Assembly: GCA_005281725.1 (NCBI GenBank)
Contig: SSBO01000003.1
Location: 2,469,824 to 2,533,823 of the forward strand
DNA length: 64,000 nt
Direction: 5' to 3'
Origin: Wuchereria bancrofti
Taxonomy: Eukaryota; Nematoda; Chromadorea; Rhabditida; Onchocercidae
The translations under genes and the position numbers were made by a program. Positions 63,200 through 64,000 of the stretch are shown piece after piece. The notes under the pieces are model-generated. The model did no database searches. It was not told where the DNA came from and saw only the letters and a program-made list of their open reading frames with translations. How positions within the stretch are numbered: position 1 is the first letter of the stretch; each line of letters opens with the position of its first letter.

Positions 63200-64000
63200 C
63201 TGAAAAGAAAAAAAGTAAAAGACTTTTTTGAAATTAAATAATAAATAAAATTGAATAAATAAAAATAAATCAACGAAGTTTTCCACTTAAATGATTCGTT
63301 TTATTCATAATATACTAAAAATACCGAATATTAATTAGATTTATCTCATTTATCCTTTCTAATTTTAACGCAACGTTATTAATGCATACAGCGTATAAAG
63401 CTTATCAGTGCTGATAAAGTATGAACCATATCTTCAGTCTAACGTATCGAAGTAAGTTTTTGAAAAGAAAAAAAATTTGCTAAAATTCAAAAATAACTAT
63501 TCGAATTTTGTTAACTTCGGAATAAATAAAATTTGAAGATATCTTCTTTGACTCAAAAAATAAAACTCAAAGATTTTTTTTTTGTCCCATTTTACGTCTC
63601 GTTTCTTTCATTCTTTTCCATTTTATTGTCATTTTTTCATTTTATTTAAAATATTTTCGTTTATTCTTAAATGCAACAGAAAAATTTCAACAAAAAAATT
63701 ACGCAAAATCACTTGATGAAAAAAATTAATGATGAAGAGAAAAGGGAAATTTCCTGAAGAAATAATTTGGGGAAAAAAAGTTGAAAGAACGCGGGAAAGA
63801 GATGCGATGATTAATGATGAAAAAGAAAAATGAAGATTGAAATTCTGAAAATAAACACAAATGATAGAAGAGTTTTTGTTATCTTTTCACATATTCCTCC
63901 GCTATTTTCAGGGTTTCATTGTTTGTTGTTGTTTTTGTTTTTCTCTCTTTTTCCTCTCTGATCATTACTTTCATTTTTTATTCCTTTCTTAAATATTCGA
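63200..64000. other. Upstream intron or flank of the channel gene
   Basis: A CTTTTTTTCTTTTCAG acceptor (minus strand) abuts the first recognised channel exon at 63199. I looked for a start codon plus hydrophobic leader ending in phase 2 up to the window edge. The best hydrophobic candidate (near 63410, minus) ends in the wrong phase. The first exon therefore probably lies beyond 64000. Confidence 0.5.

Overview
The window is AT-rich eukaryotic DNA whose protein-coding genes are split by spliceosomal introns. Most introns end in the (T)TTTCAG-type acceptor typical of nematodes. The proteins found (SmD1, an SR splicing factor, glycogen branching enzyme, BRE-4-type beta-1,4-glycosyltransferases, a pentameric ligand-gated channel) are animal proteins with a nematode flavour. 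The low GC, long empty stretches and intron sizes would suit a filarial or other spirurid nematode, but that level of identification is inference. There is no sign of bacterial operons, CRISPR, rRNA or a recognisable transposon.

Layout. 1-10.1 kb: no gene recognised; it holds a 37-bp minisatellite (4.4-4.7 kb) and a cluster of GATA-type sites (2.6-2.9 kb). 10.1-13.1 kb (minus): two tandem SmD1 genes, a canonical one and a divergent paralogue sharing the same intron position. 14.4-25.5 kb (plus): a 10-exon SR-type splicing factor with RRM-RS-RRM order and a 6.5-kb intron. 25.5-31.9 kb: gene-poor. 31.9-34.0 kb (plus): a secreted ten-cysteine protein of unknown function. 35.0-40.9 kb (minus): complete 15-exon glycogen branching enzyme with one apparent GA-AG intron. 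40.9-46.5 kb: gene-poor, microsatellites. 46.5-50.3 kb and 53.9-57.9 kb (plus): tandem duplicated GT7 family beta-1,4-(GalNAc)transferases with the same ten-exon structure. 58.5-63.2 kb (minus): a pentameric ligand-gated ion channel lacking both cysteines of the Cys-loop and carrying a very unusual pore helix; its first exon was not found and probably lies beyond the right edge.

All gene models were assembled by hand from splice signals, reading-phase continuity and family homology. In each multi-exon model the phases add up to an uninterrupted frame; the branching enzyme does so only if the GA-AG junction is accepted. The two SmD1 genes and the SR gene share a splicing theme and lie next to each other, with SmD1 and the SR gene divergently transcribed. 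The two glycosyltransferases are paralogues that probably act in the Golgi on the same class of glycans. The other neighbours show no functional link.
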